A program made the translations under genes and the position numbers. 22,142 nucleotides of DNA from Acanthaster planci (taxonomy: Eukaryota; Echinodermata; Asteroidea; Valvatida; Acanthasteridae): positions 986,409 to 1,008,550 of the forward strand of contig NW_019091460.1 in NCBI RefSeq assembly GCF_001949145.1, in the 5' to 3' direction. Numbering within the stretch: position 1 is the stretch's first letter; every line of letters begins with the position of its first letter. Below, in pieces: positions 19,191-22,142 of this stretch. The notes under the pieces are model-generated. The model searched no databases. It was not told the origin of the DNA and saw only the letters and a list, made by a program, of their open reading frames with translations.

Positions 19191-19465
19191 TTGTGTAAAA
19201 TTTTACACAAGTTGTGTAAAATTTTACACAACTGCTGTTTACTATATGAACCTAGCAACAGTTGTGTAAACACTTCACACAACCCTGGCTGTGTAATTTT
19301 TAAACAACAGTTGTGTACTATTTCTTTACAATAATTGTGTAAAATAAACTTACACAACAGTTGTGTACTATTTCTTCACAATAATTGTGTAAAATAAACT
19401 TACACAACTGATGTTGAAATGATTTACACAACAAATGGTTAAATTTTTACACAAACGTTGTGTAT
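19191..19465. repeat. Cluster of TTGTGTAA/TTACACAA palindromes
   Basis: Two adjacent perfect 20-bp palindromes, TTGTGTAAAATTTTACACAA, lie at 19191-19210 and 19212-19231. A 50-bp unit is then tandemly repeated (19304-19353 and 19354-19403, one mismatch), and further single inverted half-sites continue to 19465. The minus frame 18923-19357 is merely a translation of this repeat. The half-site resembles bZIP (C/EBP or PAR type) elements; whether it is bound is unknown. Confidence 0.75.
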
Positions 19466-19917
19466 TTCTAACTGAATTGGGGAATGCCTAGTCGATATAC
19501 ACATGTACAAACAAAATGGCAATACAGAATTGGTTCAGATTTAAATCTTGTTAATTTTATTGACAATAACAGAGAAAATGCATACATTACCACATGACAA
19601 ATCCCTTTGCTAGTTTTTCACAAACAGCAGTAAACAAATACTGTAACAGTGACTCTTCTTGTTTGCATATGTTGTTTTGACGAAAAGTTTAAGCTTTGAA
19701 AATTATTTTTTAAATCAGGTTTTGGTTTGGTGAAATTTGATCATCAAAACCAATGTAACAGGCCACCANCCTTTTGACCCCGGCTGTAAACAACTCGTGA
19801 CTTGTACCGGCCTGCACCAGCAATAACTCACAAACAAAAAGGGACTTTCCGTCGCTGGCCCGTCATAAAAAATGATTAAAAAAATAAACAAACAATAATG
19901 AAAATACATAAAAATAA
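19466..19917. other. Junction region with a single ambiguous base
   Basis: No gene is supported. Position 19769 is 'n', the only ambiguous base in the window. Host-like repeat DNA lies to its left, and the compact virus-like gene block starts 149 bases to its right. The A/T-rich run before 19918 ends in aaaataaATG. Confidence 0.5.
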
Positions 19918-20256
19918 ATGGTAGATAAAACTACAAACGTGAATTGTTATTTTTGCAAAGACACGAGAAATTCGTACGATTGCCTTCGTTGTTTAAATTC
20001 CAAAAGTTTAGGCAAATGCATCGATTGTAAAGAATGCCACAATTGTCACGAATGCCAAGACTGCGTCAGATGTAAGGACTGCTCCACCAGCGACGATTGT
20101 GGTAGATGTATAAATTGCGTGGCTTGTTTTAATTCATACGACTGCAGAAATTCAAATGCCTTGGACAGTTGCAAGGATTGTTATGAGTGCGCCCATTGTA
20201 TCGAATGTTTTGGTTGTACCTACTGCACCTGGTGCGTAAATTGTGTCGAGTTGTAA
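19918..20256 (+). CDS. Cys-triplet repeat protein, 112 aa
   Basis: ATG in aaaataaATG context; ends TAA. It contains 26 Cys in 112 residues, with Cys at nearly every third position over long stretches (e.g. residues 33-54: CIDCKECHNCHECQDCVRC and onward), so the repeat unit is C-x-x. The intervening pairs are rich in Asp, Glu, Lys, His and Asn. Such spacing could form stacked metal sites or a disulfide-pinned solenoid, but I know of no named family that fits. There is no signal peptide or membrane segment. It is followed after 3 bases by the next ORF, as in compact viral genomes. No intron signals are visible. Function unknown. Confidence 0.75.
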   Translation: MVDKTTNVNCYFCKDTRNSYDCLRCLNSKSLGKCIDCKECHNCHECQDCVRCKDCSTSDDCGRCINCVACFNSYDCRNSNALDSCKDCYECAHCIECFGCTYCTWCVNCVEL

Positions 20257-20259
20257 GGA

Positions 20260-20436
20260 ATGGATCACGTGGTGCTCGTAGACGGCAAGCATAAAAAGCT
20301 GAGGCACGCGCGAGAGAACGAGCCACTGTCCGATTCATCGACTAAACTCGACGCGGACTTATACAAAATTGGATTAATTATTGAATACGACGCTGACGTC
20401 GAAAATTTAATTAAAGTAGAAATCCCGCCTGAATAA
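20260..20436 (+). CDS. Small acidic protein, 58 aa
   Basis: ATG three bases after the stop of the Cys-triplet gene; TAA at 20434-20436. The N-terminal third is basic (DGKHKKLRHARE) and the C-terminal half is acidic and aliphatic (YKIGLIIEYDADVENLIKVE). Close packing and the same strand suggest cotranscription or an overlapping late-type transcript. Not recognised. Confidence 0.6.
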   Translation: MDHVVLVDGKHKKLRHARENEPLSDSSTKLDADLYKIGLIIEYDADVENLIKVEIPPE

Positions 20437-20475
20437 AAATGAGAAAAATTTTAGAAACCTAATTATAAATAGAAC

Positions 20476-21148
20476 ATGTCAACTCAAATATATATCGTCT
20501 CAAATGACCACGAACGTCTAAATGCCGACAACAAAAACCAAAAAATTACCTATGGCCCATTTGATCCTAAATATTTAGTCATTTTAAGACCAACAAAGTG
20601 TTTTTCTAAGATCGTTTTTCTAAGGCCAAAACAAACAACTATTTATTAGACTCGAAGACCCTTGTTACGGAGTCAACCCAGTTTACAAATATGGTACTAA
20701 GGAACCTACTGGTCAATATCAAATTTGTTACTAGATATCCCCCGAGACTGAATCGTTGCTATTACGTGTAAATGACCAAGTTTATAAATATTTTGAAAAC
20801 TTACCAGATAAGATGCTAGAAGATCTACCCGCGAGTACGCGTAACTCTTTTAAAGTGTCTCAAAAACTAGACGACCTACCCAATAAAATGAATTGCTTAG
20901 TTAAACCAGCTTTTACCGATAAAAGTAGGATGTACGTTAAGATCGACTATGATGCCTTTTTGGTGGACAAGTCATTTAAAGAAATCGATTGCGCTCTTTT
21001 TGTAAATAAAAAATGTCACGCGCTCTCTTTGATTTCTCTTAGAGACATTCATCTCGGTGCCCACGGTTCACTTTCTTGCGGAGCGAGCGTTAGGTTACGA
21101 CGGCTATGCTCACGGTTAAAGAAAAACCATGCTTTTGGGAAGCGTTAG
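20476..21148 (+). pseudogene. Unknown virus-like gene with one frameshift and one stop
   Basis: The ATG at 20476 follows attataaataga, a TATA-like run. Frame 1 codes MSTQIYIVSNDHERLNADNK and on to a TAG at 20647-20649. Around 20621-20635 the protein-like reading moves to another frame (LFIRLEDPCYGVNPVYKYGT), which meets a TAG at 20732-20734 and then continues in the same frame through LLLRVNDQVYKYFENLPDKM, MYVKIDYDAFLVD and DIHLGAHGSLSCGASVRLRR to 21148. The TTG at 20756 is not a likely start. The whole would be ~220 codons. I do not recognise the family; an ssDNA-binding or structural role is only a guess. The lesions mean either an endogenised, decaying copy or sequencing errors. Confidence 0.55.
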
Positions 21149-21202
21149 GGGAAATGAAAGAAAGTGAGTGATTTTGGTTAAAGAAAAGAAACGAGTATTA
21201 CT

Positions 21203-21251
21203 AAAATTTAACCGATATAACAAGTTAAACTGGTTATATCGGTTAAATTTT
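21203..21251 (+). terminator. 19-bp perfect hairpin between genes
   Basis: AAAATTTAACCGATATAAC (21203-21221) is the exact reverse complement of 21233-21251, with an 11-base loop, followed by a T run (21251-21256). It lies 55 bases after the stop of the upstream gene and 32 before the next ATG. Several large DNA viruses of eukaryotes end mRNAs at intergenic palindromes, so a 3'-end signal is the likeliest role. An operator is the alternative. Confidence 0.6.
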
Positions 21252-21274
21252 TTTTACTTTAAATAAATAAACCC

Positions 21275-21283
21275 TTATATAAA
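21275..21283 (+). promoter_or_regulatory. TATA/late-type start element
   Basis: TTATATAAA directly abuts the ATG at 21284, giving TAAAATG. The ATGs at 19918 (ATAAATG) and 21803 (ATAAAATG) have the same arrangement. It resembles late-promoter cores of poxvirus-like viruses, in which TAAAT overlaps the start codon. Confidence 0.4.
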
Positions 21284-21772
21284 ATGACTGACGCGGAACT
21301 TTGTCACTTGCTGAATCTAAAGGAAGTACACATAGCGGGATCACAAAAACAAAGTCAACCGATACCCGCTTGTGATCACCAAATAGTTGAAATAGATGAA
21401 AGAAACGCTTGTAAACATTGCGGCCTAATTTTTGGGTTCGCTTCGCTCACTTCTTACACCCCAGCAGACATGGGAGATCGGTACTTTAATCATCACGTTT
21501 GGAGAAAACCGCCACCACCAAAATCGAGAAAAACGTTGCAGAAGTATAATCTGTCTTTTAAAAACGGCGAAGAGGGTGAAATAGATTACAAGTTAAACCA
21601 AGTTCTAAACGGTAAGATCTCTCGAGGTAAACCGTTGAAAGCTTTAATCGCGGTATGTTATCAAGGCGTCACTGGGGAAACCGGATCTAAAGTGAAAGAC
21701 CTTTTTCAAGTCTCAGATAAGCACTGGAAAAACGCCCTCGATAAATTTAACCTCGCCAAACAAGAAGTATAG
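21284..21772 (+). CDS. VLTF3/TFIIB-like transcription factor, 162 aa
   Basis: Residues 30-47 form a zinc ribbon: C30-x-H32 and C43-x2-C46 (ACDHQIVEIDERNACKHCGL), as in TFIIB-type and viral late transcription factors. Residues 113-156 (SRGKPLKALIAVCYQGVTGE, then VKDLFQVSDKHWKNALDKF) match the 'RGK.RKALI.AC.Y....L..LF.' helical pattern of the VLTF3 family of nucleocytoplasmic large DNA viruses, which guides RNA polymerase to late promoters. The length is at the short end for the family. The gene is intact and intron-less, preceded by the hairpin and TATA-like run, and followed 30 bases later by the next ATG. A truncated cellular TFIIB paralogue is less likely, since only one cyclin-like block is present. 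Confidence 0.5.
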   Translation: MTDAELCHLLNLKEVHIAGSQKQSQPIPACDHQIVEIDERNACKHCGLIFGFASLTSYTPADMGDRYFNHHVWRKPPPPKSRKTLQKYNLSFKNGEEGEIDYKLNQVLNGKISRGKPLKALIAVCYQGVTGETGSKVKDLFQVSDKHWKNALDKFNLAKQEV

Positions 21773-21802
21773 ATTGACCAAAAAAGAAACGTATAGAATA
21801 AA

Positions 21803-22142
21803 ATGGAGACTCACACGTTTTACTTGACCGAGAGCGAGCAGACGTTTAGATTGAAAAACGAGATCAACAACACCAAAGGCGACAAAGTCGTCCAAGTAAA
21901 GAATATTCAGTTTGAAGCTGAATATTTTAACGTAACAAACGCCACTGAAATTGAGTGGGATACAAACTTGGACGGTAGGCCAGCGGGGGTACTTGGCAAA
22001 CGACCGCCCGGTATACCCTCAGTGGAAAGAACGGACGCATCTCCCAATCCAGAATTAGTACAAACAGCTAAAAACAGATTGGTCCAAGCAAATAAAAGAG
22101 GCGAGTTAGCGGAAGAATTCAGCATCATCGCTGATGAAATTG
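21803..22142 (+). CDS. Unknown virus-like protein, 5' part (runs off the window)
   Basis: ATG in aataaaATG context, 30 bases after the upstream stop. 113 codons are open to the window end. It begins METHTFYLTESEQTFRLKNE, has a beta-rich segment (VVQVKNIQFEAEYFNVTNAT), a Gly/Pro loop (GVLGKRPPGIPS) and then a charged helix (VQTAKNRLVQANKRGELAEE). The opening pattern (FYL...F.L.N.I, followed by 'V..I.F...Y') recalls N-terminal regions of minor capsid or vertex proteins in invertebrate virus-like elements. This is a weak resemblance. No stop or intron is seen. Confidence 0.6.
   Translation, partial: METHTFYLTESEQTFRLKNEINNTKGDKVVQVKNIQFEAEYFNVTNATEIEWDTNLDGRPAGVLGKRPPGIPSVERTDASPNPELVQTAKNRLVQANKRGELAEEFSIIADEI

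Noticed and set aside
18923-19357. 144-codon minus frame
   Set aside because: It mostly translates the TGTGTAA palindrome array (repeated CKILHN-type residues) and overlaps the better first-exon candidate in another frame.
19191-19465. CRISPR array
   Set aside because: Repeats are palindromic half-sites with irregular spacing and no spacer-repeat pattern, in eukaryotic DNA.
20600-20624. Direct repeat gtttttctaag (period 14) as the cause of the frameshift in the 20476-21148 gene
   Set aside because: Removing one 14-base copy moves the reading to the third frame, not to the frame that resumes, so it cannot be the only lesion.

Overview
The window looks like nuclear DNA of a marine invertebrate. 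It is AT-rich, intron-bearing and repeat-dense, with short exon-like islands, clear GT..AG splice signals, tRNA-derived repeat debris and several transposon-derived gene families that are large in echinoderms, hemichordates, amphioxus and cnidarians. Scattered 'taggcct' and 'tacatgta' words fit that picture but do not fix a species. The last ~2.2 kb has a quite different, virus-like layout.

Layout. (1) 0.68-2.99 kb, minus strand: pieces of a multi-exon BEN-domain gene whose BEN exon carries a frameshift and a Trp-to-stop change. (2) 3.40-4.92 kb: a degenerate hAT-like element holding a minus-strand exon of the ZNF862/KIAA1586 type. (3) 5.65-9.74 kb, minus strand: exon-like fragments of one or more transposon-derived genes, several frameshifted. 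(4) 9.75-11.70 kb, plus strand: fragments of another transposon-derived gene, ending in a GEQGGESIHARFN block. (5) 12.612-17.986 kb: a GC-rich Ty3/gypsy-type LTR retrotransposon on the minus strand, with a 4-bp target duplication. It is dead: frameshifted, with the YxDD part of RT and most of RNase H deleted. It sits between inverted-repeat arms at 12.18-12.32 and 18.39-18.61 kb, so it probably inserted into an older repeat. (6) 18.93-19.04 kb, minus strand: a plausible first coding exon (Kozak ATG, GT donor) under an NRF1-like site. Upstream of it is a cluster of TTGTGTAA/TTACACAA palindromes (19.19-19.46 kb). (7) A single N at 19769.

(8) From 19.918 kb to the end, plus strand: tightly packed, intron-less ORFs with A/T-rich 'TAAA(A)TG' starts. 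They encode a 112-aa protein built on a Cys-every-third-residue repeat, a 58-aa acidic protein, a broken ~220-codon gene, a 162-aa protein with an N-terminal zinc ribbon and a C-terminal helical block resembling VLTF3/TFIIB-type viral transcription factors, and the start of a further ORF that leaves the window. A 19-bp perfect hairpin separates two of the genes. This is the best candidate for an undescribed system: a large-DNA-virus-like or virus-derived element, either integrated, or joined to the animal contig by assembly near the N.

How the parts relate: regions 1-6 are host sequence and transposon wreckage with little evidence of functional cooperation. Region 8 reads as a single transcriptional neighbourhood with possible late-gene expression signals.
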